Shown: piece by piece, positions 42,796-53,668 of the stretch
How positions within the stretch are numbered: position 1 is the stretch's first letter
Layout of the letters: each line of letters begins with the position of its first letter
Notes under the pieces: generated by a model
Database searches by the model: none
What the model saw: the letters and a program-made list of their open reading frames with translations, nothing else
What the model was told of the DNA's origin: nothing
Translations under genes and position numbers: made by a program
From: Pseudobacteroides cellulosolvens ATCC 35603 = DSM 2933
Lineage (GTDB): Bacteria > Bacillota > Clostridia > Acetivibrionales > DSM-2933
Reading direction: 5' to 3'
Assembly (NCBI RefSeq): GCF_001262605.1
Contig: NZ_LGTC01000001.1
Coordinates: 6,336,001 to 6,400,000, forward strand
DNA length: 64,000 nucleotides

Positions 42796-45700
42796 GAAAA
42801 GATGAAAGGTTAAAAACGATCTATGAAACAATCGCTCCCCATATTACACGGAGCGAAAGTGCCTGGCGGGATTACCTTGCGTTTGCATCTAAATTCTTCA
42901 AATACAGTTTTGATAATGCACTGCTTGTATATGCTCAAAACCCAAATGTTACAATGCTTGCACCTACAGCAGTTTGGAATAGGGTTGGAAGATACGTCAA
43001 CAAAGGTGCGACAGGTATTGCAGTATGTGAATATGAAAACGCAAGACTTACTATCAAGCACTTGTTTGATGTTTCTCAGACCAATGGCAGAGATGTGATT
43101 GCAACAAACTGGCGGCTTGAAGAAGATATGAAGAAGCGTATCGAACTGCGTCTTTCATACGGGCATAACATAAAGACAGCAGGTTTTGCAGACTGCCTTC
43201 GCAGAATCTCTTATGAAGCTGTTATGGAAAACCTGGATACTTACCTGCAAAACTTTCAGAACGACTTTGGGAATCACCTATTTGAAGACCTTCCGCAAGA
43301 CGGACTGGAAATGCAGCTTCAAGAACTTATCAGCGACAGTGTTTCATATTTTGTAGGGAAAAGATGCGGATTAACCGATGAAGAAATGGAATTAGGATAC
43401 GGAATGGCTACCATTGCTCACTTTAATACCATTCCTTTAATTGCAAAACTTGGCCATACTGTCACCGATATTTCCAAAGGAATCTTGATTGAAATTGAGC
43501 GGAACATAAAAATCATCGAGAAAGAAAGGAGAGCAGAAAATGAGCAAAATAGGCGTGAGTTACACAGAGATAGACGGAGTGAATATTCCCAATATCCAAA
43601 TCTCGAACAACAGCGAGGACGACAGGCCACTGGGGAAATACGGCAGGATGGCAATGGAGTACCTCAAAGAACAAAATCCACAGCGATATATGATTTTGAA
43701 AATGGATGGCACTCTGATGGCGACCATGCACCGGGTACAAGAGGAAGCAGTGGAGAAAATAGAGTACATCACACAGCAGATGTTGAAGTCCGACCCGATG
43801 CCGAACACCGAGGACATCATGGAGAAAACCAGACATATGTACAGCCTGAGATCAGCAGCAGAGGAAATCGTTCTGAACGAACTGATTTACAAAGTGAGAT
43901 AAGCAGTGAACCTTATATTCCAAATGTGGAGCTATCCGAAAAGAATGAGTCATTAACGGATGGCTCTTTTTTTATGCCCGAAAATGATCCCATCGGAGAT
44001 TATAATATCCCTGATGAACTCCAAGAAATGAAGGGAACTGATGAGCCGAAGATAAAGGAAAAACTATTGAAAGTTTTGGTAGTAGAACATGACAAAACGC
44101 CTTATGTTACTGAAATCCATAATGGATATAAGGAGCTTCAAAAACAAGTCGGAGGTACTTTTACTACTATTGAAATTACAGAAGGTATTGATGCGATATG
44201 TGCTGATGACGTGGACTTTGACAGCACTTCTATTAACCGCATTGTTAATGGACAGCCGATTTTTGGAACATTTTTGGTTGCAAGAGTGAATTATAACACA
44301 GGTGAATATGTTTCTTTGACCGATGCGGATATCGATAAGTATTTTAAGCAATTTGAAGCTCCATTGATTGAAATTACTGATCTACTGCAAGAATTCGAGG
44401 ATGTAAAAATAAGGCAAGAGGAAAAGGCAAGCGAGCCAAACTTTCAGGAAATAGGCTTTTATAGAATGATGCCGGTAGGTCAAGTATCTCTACCTACAGC
44501 TAAAACAGCAATTCAGGATAACCCCATCTATTCTCAAATTGAAGATATTTCAAAAGCTCATAAAGTTGAAACCATTGAAGCAGAGCCAATGCAGAGTAAA
44601 CAAATGAACCTGTTTGACCTGACACCAAAAGGCAGCGAGGAGCAGCTTATTGAAATTGTGCTTCTTGAAGGTAGTGTAATGCAAGATGGTAAAAAGCGGA
44701 TTTATGATTTTGCAATGACTAATCCGACAGGCTCAGCATTTAGTGCGTTTTTGAAAGCTGAATATGGGGTTGGAGGTCATTCTGTAAATAAACAAGGGAT
44801 TGGATTTGAAAACCACAACAGCATTGGCATTGAATTTGACTGGGCTGATGAAAACGGAGAAAAGCATAAAACCAATATAACATGGCTGAGAGCTGCTATA
44901 GTTATCCGAAAACTGATTGATGAAGGACGGTATTTGGATTTACAGGAAGTAAATATAGACCAAGATGAAAAGTTTAACTCGCTTAAAAACGAGCTTGAAG
45001 AAGTAAAGGCTGAGTTGATTGAGATTGAGAAGAAGTGGGAATCGGGAGCAATTTTTTCTTACAAACAGTCGGAGTATTGGCAGGACCTTGAAGACTTGAA
45101 AGATGAACTTGAAAAGGAACTGGCAGAAATAGAACAATACCATACACCGGATGAAAAGAATTCGGAAGAAAAAGAAAGCAAACCGCAGGAGCAAACGGCT
45201 AAGGATATTCCCTTATCTGTCGAAGCAAAGTCTGGACAGTCCCGTCATACCAAGTTGAATTTCCGTTATTCCGAGGATTATAACCTATATCCAAACGGAG
45301 CAAAAACCAAATATAAAAATAACATTGAAGCAATCAAACTCTTAAAGCGGATTGAAAATGAAAAGCGCCTTGCTAATCCCGAAGAACAAATTATCCTTGC
45401 ACGTTATGTGGGATGGGGTGGCCTCGCCAATGCCTTTTCTGATACAGCATCAGGATGGGAAAATGAGTATCAGGAATTAAAAGTTTTACTTGATGAAAAA
45501 GAATATGAGGATGCCAGAAATTCCACTATCACGGCTTATTATACCGAGCCGGAACTGGTAAAATGCATCTATAATGCCTTTGAGAGGTTCGGTTTTAAAG
45601 GTGGCAGGGATAGAAAGATTCTTGACCCAGCGATGGGGACGGGAAACTTCTTCTCAGTCCTTCCCGAAGCAATTGCCGACACGCCTCTTTACGGTGTTGA

Positions 45701-48422
45701 GATTGACAGTATCACCGGACGAATTGCAAAGCAACTATATCAAAAAGCCAATATTTATGTGCAGGGGTATGAAACCACAAACTTTGAGGATAATTCTTTT
45801 GATGTGGTCCTTGGGAATATTCCATTCAATAATATAAAGCTGTACGACAAGAGATATGCTGATGAGGATTTTCTGGTTCACGATTATTTTATTGCCAAAT
45901 CCCTGGATCTTGTAAAACCGGGCGGTATCATTGGTTTCATCACAAGTAAAGGAACAATGGACAAAAGAGATACTGCGGTAAGGGAATATATAGCACAAAG
46001 AGCCGACCTGATTGGTGCTGTCCGGTTGCCGAACAATGCATTTAAAGCACTTGCGGGGACGGAAGTTACGGCCGATATTTTATTTTTTAAAAAGCTTGAT
46101 CGTCCAAGAAAGGTTGATAAGTATTCTTTGCCGGACTGGGTTTTTACCAATACGAGAAAAACAGACTACATCAACATCAATCAATATTTCTATGAGCACC
46201 CTGACATGGTTTTGGGTGAAATGAGACACAGCAGGAATATGTATGGAAATGAGGAGGGTACAGCCTGTATTGCACCGGAAGGGCAAGATTTATATGCAGA
46301 ACTTGATAAGGCCATTAATAAGCTCCACGCAACCTTTACCGCAGAAGCTGATAAACCGTTAGAAGCCGCTGAGGAAGAATCAGTGAATGAAGTAACTGAG
46401 CTGGATGCTCCTAAAGGAACTAAAAACTATACCTATGTGGTGTTGGATGAAAAAATATATTATTGTGAGCATAACAAGTTGATACCACAGGATTATACAG
46501 GGAAACGAGCTGAAAGGATTAAAGGGCTTTGTGAAATCAGAGGTGCGCTTTTAAATGTTATTGCTGTACAGACAAGGGATTACACGCCTGATGAACTTCA
46601 AAAAGCGCAGAAAAAACTTAACAGCGTATATGATAGATTCGTTGACCGATGTGGGTTTATCAATGACAAATCCAATATTGCAGTATTTTCGGATGACGAC
46701 CAATTTCCGCTCTTACGTTCTATTGAGGATCAGAGCGAGGATAAACAGTCATGGGTTAAAGCACCAATATTTTATAAAGCAACCATTAAATCATACCGTT
46801 TGCCGGACAGGGCGGAAACAGCAAAGGAAGCACTTGAAATCAGCCTTAATGTTAAAATGAAAATAGACTTGCCGTATATGGCAAACCTGACCGGTAAAAC
46901 CGCAGATGAGCTGATTGATGAACTTGGAGACAGAATTTATTTGAATCCACAGAAATACTACGGCAACTATTACGAAGGCTGGGAACTGAATGAAGAATAC
47001 TTAAGCGGACAGGTCAAAGATAAGCTGCTATATGCAAAAATAAAAGCAGAAGAATATCCGGACCTTTTCACACGAAATGTAGAGGCTTTAGAAGCAGTGC
47101 AGCCTCCAAGGCTGCTGCCCGGGGATATTGATTTTCGCATTGGTTCTCCTTGGATACCGATTGAATATTACCGCCAGTTTATGCATGAAACCTTTGGTAC
47201 TCCTTATTATCTTAGAGATGTTATTGACATTGATTATATGGAGTATACCACCCAGTGGCGTGTTTTGAACAAAACAAGGGATGCCAGTTCTATTAAGGTT
47301 AATAAGACCTATGGAACAAGCAGAGTAAATGCCTATCAGATTTTTGAGGATTGCTTGAACTTACAGAGTACAACAGTGCGTGACCCTGTACCTTATGTGG
47401 ATGCAAACGGGAAAGATCAAGTAAAATATGTTGTCAATGCCAATGAAACCATGATCGCAAGAGCTAAACAAAATCAAATTAAAGAAACTTTTGGAGCATG
47501 GCTGTTCAGCAATAAAGACAGAGCTGAGGTGCTTCTTAATATTTATAATGAAAGGTTTAATACCATCAGACCTCGTGTGTATGACGGATCTCACTTGATA
47601 TTCCCCGGTATGAGTGAGGAGGTAAAGCTGCGACCGCACCAAAGGAATTTTGCGGCGAGGGTTATTTATTCAGGTACAGGTTTGGCAGGACATGTGGTTG
47701 GTGCAGGAAAAACCGCAGCCCTTATTGCATCAGGGATGTATCTGAAAAGTATTGGAGCTATTAAAAAACCCATATATGTTGTTCCCAATCATTTAACAGA
47801 GCAATGGGCAAAAGAGTTCTACCGTTTCTTTCCGCAAGCCAATATTTTAGTGACAACCAAAAAGGATTTTGATAAAGCCAACCGAAACAAGTTTGTTTCC
47901 CGAATCGCTATGGGTGATTACGATGCCATTATAATCGGTCACAGTCAATTTGAACGTATTCCTATCTCAAAAGAGCGCCAGGAAAAGCAATTGAATGAAG
48001 AAATTAACCAACTATCTTACATTATCAAGAAAATGCGTGATGAAAAGGGCGACAATTGGTCAATTAAACAAATGGTCATCTTTCAAAACAACCTCAAAAA
48101 CAGGCTGACAAAGCTTGCTGCTGAGGAAAAGAAGGATGACCTTTTAACTTTTGAACAGCTTGGTGTAGATTACATGTTTGTAGACGAAGCCCATGTTTAC
48201 AAAAATTGTTTCAGCTATACAAAAATGAGGAACGTTGCCGGTATCGGTAAATCGGCAAGCCAAAGGGCTACCGATATGCTTTTAAAATGCCAGTATTTGC
48301 AGGAAATCAACAATGGAAAAGGTGTGGTATTTGCCACAGGGACACCCATTTCCAACAGCATGAGTGAGATGTATGTCATGCAGAGATACTTGCAGCCACA
48401 GACGCTTCAAAAAATGGCTTAA
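42792..48422 (+). CDS. Large ArdC-like / N6-methylase / SNF2-like helicase protein, frameshifted before its end
   Basis: 1876 residues from TTG 42792 (AAAGGAGGC upstream). Order: ArdC-like N-terminal domain (~1-130); a long polar linker (~235-380) rich in Arg, Gln, Gly and His; further linker domains; N6-adenine methylase core with ILDPAMGTGNFFSVL (~946) and VVLGNIPFNN (motif IV variant, ~1009); helicase motif I HVVGAGKTAALIAS (~1633), FVDEAHVYKN (~1797) and ATGTPISNSMSEMYV (~1850). Then a missing G (GG for GGG near 48417) gives a premature stop; the rest lies at 48425-50125. Such proteins are carried by Tn1549-like elements and are thought to modify or remodel incoming DNA against host defences. 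Confidence 0.88.
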   Translation: MRKDERLKTIYETIAPHITRSESAWRDYLAFASKFFKYSFDNALLVYAQNPNVTMLAPTAVWNRVGRYVNKGATGIAVCEYENARLTIKHLFDVSQTNGRDVIATNWRLEEDMKKRIELRLSYGHNIKTAGFADCLRRISYEAVMENLDTYLQNFQNDFGNHLFEDLPQDGLEMQLQELISDSVSYFVGKRCGLTDEEMELGYGMATIAHFNTIPLIAKLGHTVTDISKGILIEIERNIKIIEKERRAENEQNRRELHRDRRSEYSQYPNLEQQRGRQATGEIRQDGNGVPQRTKSTAIYDFENGWHSDGDHAPGTRGSSGENRVHHTADVEVRPDAEHRGHHGENQTYVQPEISSRGNRSERTDLQSEISSEPYIPNVELSEKNESLTDGSFFMPENDPIGDYNIPDELQEMKGTDEPKIKEKLLKVLVVEHDKTPYVTEIHNGYKELQKQVGGTFTTIEITEGIDAICADDVDFDSTSINRIVNGQPIFGTFLVARVNYNTGEYVSLTDADIDKYFKQFEAPLIEITDLLQEFEDVKIRQEEKASEPNFQEIGFYRMMPVGQVSLPTAKTAIQDNPIYSQIEDISKAHKVETIEAEPMQSKQMNLFDLTPKGSEEQLIEIVLLEGSVMQDGKKRIYDFAMTNPTGSAFSAFLKAEYGVGGHSVNKQGIGFENHNSIGIEFDWADENGEKHKTNITWLRAAIVIRKLIDEGRYLDLQEVNIDQDEKFNSLKNELEEVKAELIEIEKKWESGAIFSYKQSEYWQDLEDLKDELEKELAEIEQYHTPDEKNSEEKESKPQEQTAKDIPLSVEAKSGQSRHTKLNFRYSEDYNLYPNGAKTKYKNNIEAIKLLKRIENEKRLANPEEQIILARYVGWGGLANAFSDTASGWENEYQELKVLLDEKEYEDARNSTITAYYTEPELVKCIYNAFERFGFKGGRDRKILDPAMGTGNFFSVLPEAIADTPLYGVEIDSITGRIAKQLYQKANIYVQGYETTNFEDNSFDVVLGNIPFNNIKLYDKRYADEDFLVHDYFIAKSLDLVKPGGIIGFITSKGTMDKRDTAVREYIAQRADLIGAVRLPNNAFKALAGTEVTADILFFKKLDRPRKVDKYSLPDWVFTNTRKTDYININQYFYEHPDMVLGEMRHSRNMYGNEEGTACIAPEGQDLYAELDKAINKLHATFTAEADKPLEAAEEESVNEVTELDAPKGTKNYTYVVLDEKIYYCEHNKLIPQDYTGKRAERIKGLCEIRGALLNVIAVQTRDYTPDELQKAQKKLNSVYDRFVDRCGFINDKSNIAVFSDDDQFPLLRSIEDQSEDKQSWVKAPIFYKATIKSYRLPDRAETAKEALEISLNVKMKIDLPYMANLTGKTADELIDELGDRIYLNPQKYYGNYYEGWELNEEYLSGQVKDKLLYAKIKAEEYPDLFTRNVEALEAVQPPRLLPGDIDFRIGSPWIPIEYYRQFMHETFGTPYYLRDVIDIDYMEYTTQWRVLNKTRDASSIKVNKTYGTSRVNAYQIFEDCLNLQSTTVRDPVPYVDANGKDQVKYVVNANETMIARAKQNQIKETFGAWLFSNKDRAEVLLNIYNERFNTIRPRVYDGSHLIFPGMSEEVKLRPHQRNFAARVIYSGTGLAGHVVGAGKTAALIASGMYLKSIGAIKKPIYVVPNHLTEQWAKEFYRFFPQANILVTTKKDFDKANRNKFVSRIAMGDYDAIIIGHSQFERIPISKERQEKQLNEEINQLSYIIKKMRDEKGDNWSIKQMVIFQNNLKNRLTKLAAEEKKDDLLTFEQLGVDYMFVDEAHVYKNCFSYTKMRNVAGIGKSASQRATDMLLKCQYLQEINNGKGVVFATGTPISNSMSEMYVMQRYLQPQTLQKMA
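43540..43902 (+). CDS. TnpV-like protein encoded in an overlapping frame
   Basis: 120 residues entirely inside the large gene, in another plus-strand frame. AAAGGAGAGC lies 6 bases before the ATG. It has the TnpV pattern: PLGKYGRMAMEYLKEQNPQR, Tyr, KMDGTL, then a helical region ending AAEEIVLNELIY. In the host frame this segment is a low-complexity linker (Arg/Gln/Gly/His-rich), as expected where one sequence must serve two frames. TnpV proteins are small, of unknown function, and common in conjugative transposons. I regard it as a real nested gene. Confidence 0.72.
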   Translation: MSKIGVSYTEIDGVNIPNIQISNNSEDDRPLGKYGRMAMEYLKEQNPQRYMILKMDGTLMATMHRVQEEAVEKIEYITQQMLKSDPMPNTEDIMEKTRHMYSLRSAAEEIVLNELIYKVR

Positions 48423-48424
48423 AC

Positions 48425-50125
48425 TACTTTGACAGCTGGGCTGCCACCTTTGGTGAAGTTGTATCTTCTTTGGAAATAACGCCGGAAGGCTCCGGTTATC
48501 GCATGAGAAACCGTTTGCAAAATTCCACAACCTGCCTGAACTTATGAATATGTTTCAACTCGTAGCTGATATTCAGACTGCCGATATGCTGAATCTCCCG
48601 ACTCCAGATATTGAGGGTGGTAAAGCAGCCATTATCGCAACAGAAGCCACACCATTTCAAAAAATGCTGATGGATACCTTTGTTGAGCGAGCTGATAAAA
48701 TCCGAAGCGGCGAAGTTGATGCTTCTACCGACAATATGCTTAAACTGACGAATGAAGCTAAGCTCATGTCCATCGACCCTCGATTGATTATTGAAGATGC
48801 CCCAAATGATCCGAACAGCAAGCTGAATATTGCCATTGATAAAGTGTTTGATATATGGCAGAAGACCAAAGAAAAACGCTCTACTCAGATTATTTTCTGT
48901 GATTCCGGCACACCAAAGCCCGGACAGTTTAATGTCTATGATGAAATCAAGCAGTGCCTGACTGAAAAGGGTATTTCTGAAGACAAATAGCTTTCGTTCA
49001 TGATGCTAAGACCGATGAACAACGTGAAGCACTGTTTGAAAAGGTACGTATGGGTGAGGTGAGAATCTTGCTTGGAAGCACATTAAAACTTGGAACAGGC
49101 ACAAATGTTCAGGATAAGCTGATAGCTGTCCATCATCTGGACTGTCCTTGGCGCCCAAGTGATATTGAACAGCGCGATGGCCGAATACTGCGTCAAGGTA
49201 ATGAGAATCCCGTGATAAGTATCTTTCGATATGTCACTAAAGGTACGTTTGATGCTTACTTGTGGCAAATCCAAGAGCAAAAACTGAAATATATCAGTCA
49301 AGTCATGACAGGCAAGAGCATTTCTCGTTCATGTGAGGATATGGACGAAACCGTTCTCTCTGCTGCTGAAGTAAAAGCCATAGCAACATCTAATCCACTT
49401 CTGGCAGAAAAAAATGGAAGTTGATAATGAAGTAGCAAGATTGAAATTGCTCAAAGCTTAACTGGAACAATGAAAGGATTATTTTAGAAAGAAACATCGA
49501 AAGTCATTATCCAAAAATGATTGCTCATTGTAAGGAAAAAATTGCAGCTCTGGAAAAGATATTGAGCTGAAAAATCAATCAGTTGGGCAAGAGTTTTCAA
49601 TGCTTGTTGACGGCAAGACCTTCGATGAAAGGGTAAAAGCCGGTGAAAGGCTTATCATGATGAGTAAGCTCCATGACATTTTTGTAAACGGGAACCTTTG
49701 GAAGTGGTGCTTATCGCGGTTTAAACTTTTTACTTGCCCGATCTGCATTTGACCAGTTAGAAGTGCAAATCAAAGGAGCATCAACCTATCGTGTTGAACT
49801 CGGTGATTCCGAGCTTGGAAGTGTTACAAGGATTGAAAATGCTGTAGAGAAAATCGACAGCATACTGGCACAGACAAAGCAAAAACTTGAGGATGCGATT
49901 GTACAACTTTCCGAAGCCAAAAAGGAAGTAGTAAAACCATTTGAATTTGAAGAGCGCTTAGCAGAGTATTCAGCACGTCAGGCAGAGATTAATACAAAAT
50001 TGGAGTTTAAAGAACTCAGGCAGCAGGAGGAGGTTATTATTGATGAAAACGGACAGGAAAGCGATTCACGGTATTCATCTGATGACAGAGAGCCTGAACA
50101 TGCAATTGCAGAACGGGATATCTAA
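48425..50125 (+). pseudogene. C-terminal remainder of the methylase/helicase gene, several frameshifts
   Basis: Continues the family sequence in broken pieces: YFDSWAATFGEVVSSLEITP, then 48544-48990 (MFQLVADIQTADMLNLPTP), 49050-49424 (ILLGSTLKLGTGTNVQDK; helicase motif VI QRDGRILRQGN) and 49763-50125 (ASTYRVELGDSELGSV; Glu-rich tail). Breaks near 48417 (lost G), 48515 (lost T), 48987 (lost A), 49411 (extra A), and more between 49440 and 49720. All those I resolved are one-base changes in short runs. Confidence 0.85.
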
Positions 50126-50180
50126 GGATGTTATTTTAAAGCCATTTTAAATTACTTTATTTTGAAAGGATGTGATCATA

Positions 50181-50931
50181 ATGCCGATGGTTGCGGTAAA
50201 ACAGCCCTATGTTTTGTTCGTGGTAAATGATGATACGCCACAGCATCCCCGTGCGGAACAAGATAATCTCGGAACAATGATCTGCTTCCATAGCAGATAT
50301 AATCTTGGTGACGAACACAGCTTTCATGAGCCGGACGATTTTTTGATGGATCTTTTGGAAAAAAAGCTGGGCGACTATGAAGAAGCCGAGGAAAAATTCG
50401 AGGAACTTACAGAGGAGATTGATATTTCTTTGTATCGAAATCGCTATGGTGCATACAGAAAAGCCATCCATGATAATATCTTGGATTATCTTTCGAGCAG
50501 TTTCGTTATCGAGCCTATTTATCTTTATGACCACAGTGGAATTACAATCAATACAACCGGTTTTTCCTGTCCTTGGGACAGTGGGCAGGTAGGCTGGATT
50601 TATGTTTCATACGATAACATACAAAAGGAATATGGTGTGGTCACTCCTGAAACTATTGAAAAGGCAAGACAGGTTTTAATCAGCGAAGTTAGGGAATATG
50701 ATTATTACCTTACCGATCAGTGCTACGGATTTAAACTGTATGAAAGCAACGAGGAAAGCAAGCTGCTGGGGCTTTATGGGTGAAATTCGTGATGTGCAGA
50801 ATGAAATAAAAGAGTATTTGCCGGATGACTGCAAAGATATTGTTGAATCCCTGGAATATCGATATGACGATGCAGATATTGAAGATATTTTGGAGGAGAT
50901 AAAGGAACTGGATGAAGAAATGGAGGTATAG
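50181..50931 (+). pseudogene. Conjugative-element protein of unknown function, one-base frameshift
   Basis: From ATG 50181 (GAAAGGATG upstream): MVAVKQPYVLFVVNDDTPQH, FHSRYNLGDEHSFHEPDDFL, YDHSGITINTTGFSCPWDSG, GWIYVS, the pattern of a widespread clostridial ICE protein. The frame ends at 50783 as ESKLLGLYG. Removing one A from GAAAGC near 50755 gives EASCWGFMGEIRDVQNEIKE and continues to 50931 (~250 residues). Function unknown. Confidence 0.75.
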
Positions 50932-51994
50932 CCTATGCAGACGCAAACCCGGAAGCATATCGCCACTTTACGGAGGAAGAAATACAAAGAGCAAACTGCG
51001 TAAGCTTAATTGATCTTGCACGTCAGTATGGTTTTGAACTTGAGAATGGAGGAAGAAAAGCACTTCATGCAAAAAAATCGGGTGGGTTGTACATTTTTAA
51101 AGACAGCAACCGTTTTTATCACTGGACTGCCGATGAAAAAGGCGGTCCTATTGATTTTGTGATGAAATACGGCAATATAACCTATCCCGAAGCCGTTGCA
51201 CAACTGCTTGGTGAACGTTATGAACCTTATATTCAAACTGTAGTACCTTATGAAAAAGAAGAGAAAGGCCCGCTGATTATTCCTGATAAGGCAGAAAATT
51301 TTAAAAGAACCTATTGGTATTTAATCTCCATCCGAGGTATTGAACCGGAAATTGTATCCGTACTGATGAATGAAAAGAAAGTTTATCAGGAAGCCCAATA
51401 TGGAAACTGTGTGTTTGTCGGATACGATGAGAGCGGTATTCCTAAGTACTGTTCCATGCGCGGAACCTATACTGATAAGGCATTTAAAATGGATGCCGTT
51501 AATTCCGATAAGAGCTATCCCTTTGTGATCGGAGGGAAGAGCGATATGGTATTTGTTTGCGAAAGTCCCATTGATGCCATGAGCCATGCTACCTTTGCAA
51601 AACTCTATGGACATGATTGGAGGCAGGATAACCGCATCTCTCTCGGATGTACCTGGGATGGCGCCCTTGAACGATATTTGCAGTGGCATCCTGAAATCAA
51701 AAAATAGTATTCGCCTTGGACAATGACTACCTTGCTAAAGATAAAGACGGATGTTATAGAAACTGGGGTCAGATGGCTGCAATGAAATGGTGATAAATAC
51801 AGCGAAAAAGGCTACGAAGTAGCAATCCACAGACCGCATCTCAAAGACTTTAACCAGGATCTGATTGAAACCCGGAAAGGAAGAACTGTAGCTGAGCTTG
51901 ACGCCATGCGTGAAGATGAACTGAAAGCCGAATTTGAAAAGGATGCCGTTGATGAGCCGAATGAGGAACTTGACATGGAGGAGGTTGAACCATG
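50928..51994 (+). pseudogene. DUF3991/Toprim domain protein, damaged start and frameshifts
   Basis: Reads AYADANPEAYRHFTEEEIQR from codon 50931 without a usable start codon (ATA follows GGAGGT, where ATG is expected). Then a zinc-binding-primase-like region (LHAKKSGGLYIFKDSNRFYH, DFVMKYGNITYPEAVAQLL), DUF3991 (RGIEPEIVSVLMNEKKVYQE) and a Toprim fold (VFVCESPIDAMSHATFAKLY; then IVFALDNDYLAKDKDG). The frame is lost at a short A run near 51707 and again near 51791. These proteins are thought to act in element replication or transfer. Confidence 0.78.
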
Positions 51995-52009
51995 AACTTT
52001 TTTTCATCA

Positions 52010-52197
52010 GTATGAAATCTTCCCTTTTGGGAAGCCCCGAACCTAAAGGGGAAAGGGTTTAATCCCTTCCCCTTTGAGGTAAGGCAGGAATAGTGGGGTT
52101 CCCACCCACGAGAAAACAGCTTACCGGCAGTGCCGGTAACGAGGTTCTTGCAGCATTTTTAGTCATCCATTGGGTGACAAGCGGAAAGGAGGGTTTT
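52010..52197 (+). other. oriT-like region with inverted repeats
   Basis: Non-coding stretch between the Toprim gene and mobC. It contains CTTCCC-TTTT-GGGAAG (52020-52035), AAAGGGGAAAGGG (52047-52059) facing CCCTTCCCCTTT (52066-52077) and a 9-bp dyad TTACCGGCA-G-TGCCGGTAA. GC content is higher than around it. Position before mobC and relaxase is where oriT lies in this element family. The nic site cannot be fixed. Confidence 0.55.
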
Positions 52198-52698
52198 GTG
52201 AAAGATAGGCCTAAAAGTAACACTCCAAAAACTCAAAAAAGGTCAGTGGTTTTTTCTACCGAAACCTTGGAACAGATTGAAAAGCTGGCAGTAAAGAAGA
52301 ATGTGTTTGCTTCTGATATTATTAGAGAATTTGTGGAGAAAGGATTGGCTGTCAATGGATACGAAGAAAACATAGACACGATAACAGCCATCATACATCA
52401 GGAAATAGAAACTTCAATTAAATCATTGGCTAACCGTCTTGCAGGAATGATTAACAGACTTACAATTATTTCAGCCGCAGGATACTATGCAAATATCGCC
52501 ATTATATCGGACTTGATTGATAAAGACAGATACTCTTCTTTTGAAAAAATCGAAAAGCTGGCAAGAAAACGTGCTTTAGTTTACGCCAATATGAAAAGTG
52601 CTGATGCAATCGCAGTCTTTATGGATGATGAAGAAATGAAGAAAGCAATTGCAGAAGTTAAGGGAGGAACAGCTGCTTATGTCGATTTTGATGTATAA
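52198..52698 (+). CDS. mobC: MobC-type relaxosome accessory protein
   Basis: 166 residues from GTG 52198 (AAAGGAGGG upstream). N-terminal ribbon-helix-helix-like DNA-binding segment (KRSVVFSTETLEQIEKLAVK, NVFASDIIREFVEKG), then long helices (ETSIKSLANRLAGMINRLTI). It should bind oriT and help the relaxase nick. Its 3' end overlaps the relaxase start by 20 bp. Confidence 0.75.
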   Translation: MKDRPKSNTPKTQKRSVVFSTETLEQIEKLAVKKNVFASDIIREFVEKGLAVNGYEENIDTITAIIHQEIETSIKSLANRLAGMINRLTIISAAGYYANIAIISDLIDKDRYSSFEKIEKLARKRALVYANMKSADAIAVFMDDEEMKKAIAEVKGGTAAYVDFDV

Positions 52699-53668
52699 GC
52701 AGAGATTTCGTCCTCCAAATTATAAAAAACACCTAAATGCAATTATGCCCATATCCGATATATTTGCTACTCGTCCTGGAGCATCAAAGAATGAGGTATG
52801 CGTCACGGGTTGTTTGGCAAACTTTATCCCGGTAACTTGGTAGAGTTTGAAACCTGGCAAGAGGTAGCAAAAGAAGTGCGGGAGCTGTCATATAAAAAGG
52901 TTAATATATTTAGAAGTGTCATTTCATTCACGCCTCAAACAGCAGCCGAATTGCTTTTAAAAGATCATAAGGCATGGGAGGATTACATTGAGAAGCATAT
53001 TGCGGTTCTTGCTCAAAAAAATGGAATCAGTCTTAAAAATCTGTCCTGGGCTTGTGCACATCACAATGAAGTCAGTCATCCTCATATCCATGTAGTCTTC
53101 TGGGACAAAACCAAAAGACTATGAAGAATTTTGTTAAGCCGGAAGTAGCCGACAGCATTCGTATACAGCTTATAAAGGAAACCTTTGCAGATAAAATTGC
53201 GGATTATTGCAGAGCTAAGGAAAACAGTAAATCAGCACTGAAAGAAACTACAGATCAACTGGTAAAAGGCTTTGATGACTATATGAAATCCATTTACCCT
53301 AAGGAATATAAATACTTAAAAGAACTTGTAGGGAAAATTGATGAAGATGATTTAGCAGCCATTCCGCTTGATGGAGTATTGAACGGTATCAACCTATCTC
53401 CATTATCGTCCGTCTGTTTCAGCTTAAAGACATAATGCCGAAAAAGGGAAGGCTTTATTATCAACTGCTTCCGGAAGAAGTTAAAGAGGCAATTGATGAA
53501 CTGATAGCTGATTTAAAACAAAGTGTTCCCTACATTAAAGATTTAATAAATGAATATGCAGAGATAAAGTCAAAGCTTGCCATGCTTTATGATACAGACC
53601 CTGAAAACATCAACAAGCACAAAGATAAGGCAGTAGATGAAATGGACAAACTGATTGCCAATAAAGTG
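52679..53668 (+). pseudogene. MobP-type relaxase, frameshifted and truncated
   Basis: Starts MSILMYKQRFRPPNYKKHLN overlapping mobC. Breaks near 52745 and 52795, then GMRHGLFGKLYPG, VRELSYKKVNIFRSVISFTP and the catalytic histidine motif HHNEVSHPHIHVVFW (the 3-His metal site). Further shifts follow near 53120 and 53430; the helical C-terminal part runs to DEMDKLIANK, where it is joined directly to antisense cvfB sequence. A normal relaxase would nick oriT and lead DNA to the recipient; this one cannot as written. Confidence 0.8.

Noticed and set aside
42810..47642. Other frames overlapping the methylase/helicase gene
   Set aside because: Apart from the TnpV-like frame they lack ribosome sites and family motifs.
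53570..53668. C-terminal 33 residues of the minus-strand S1-domain frame
   Set aside because: They are the antisense of relaxase DNA beyond the junction; family similarity ends at VDNK.
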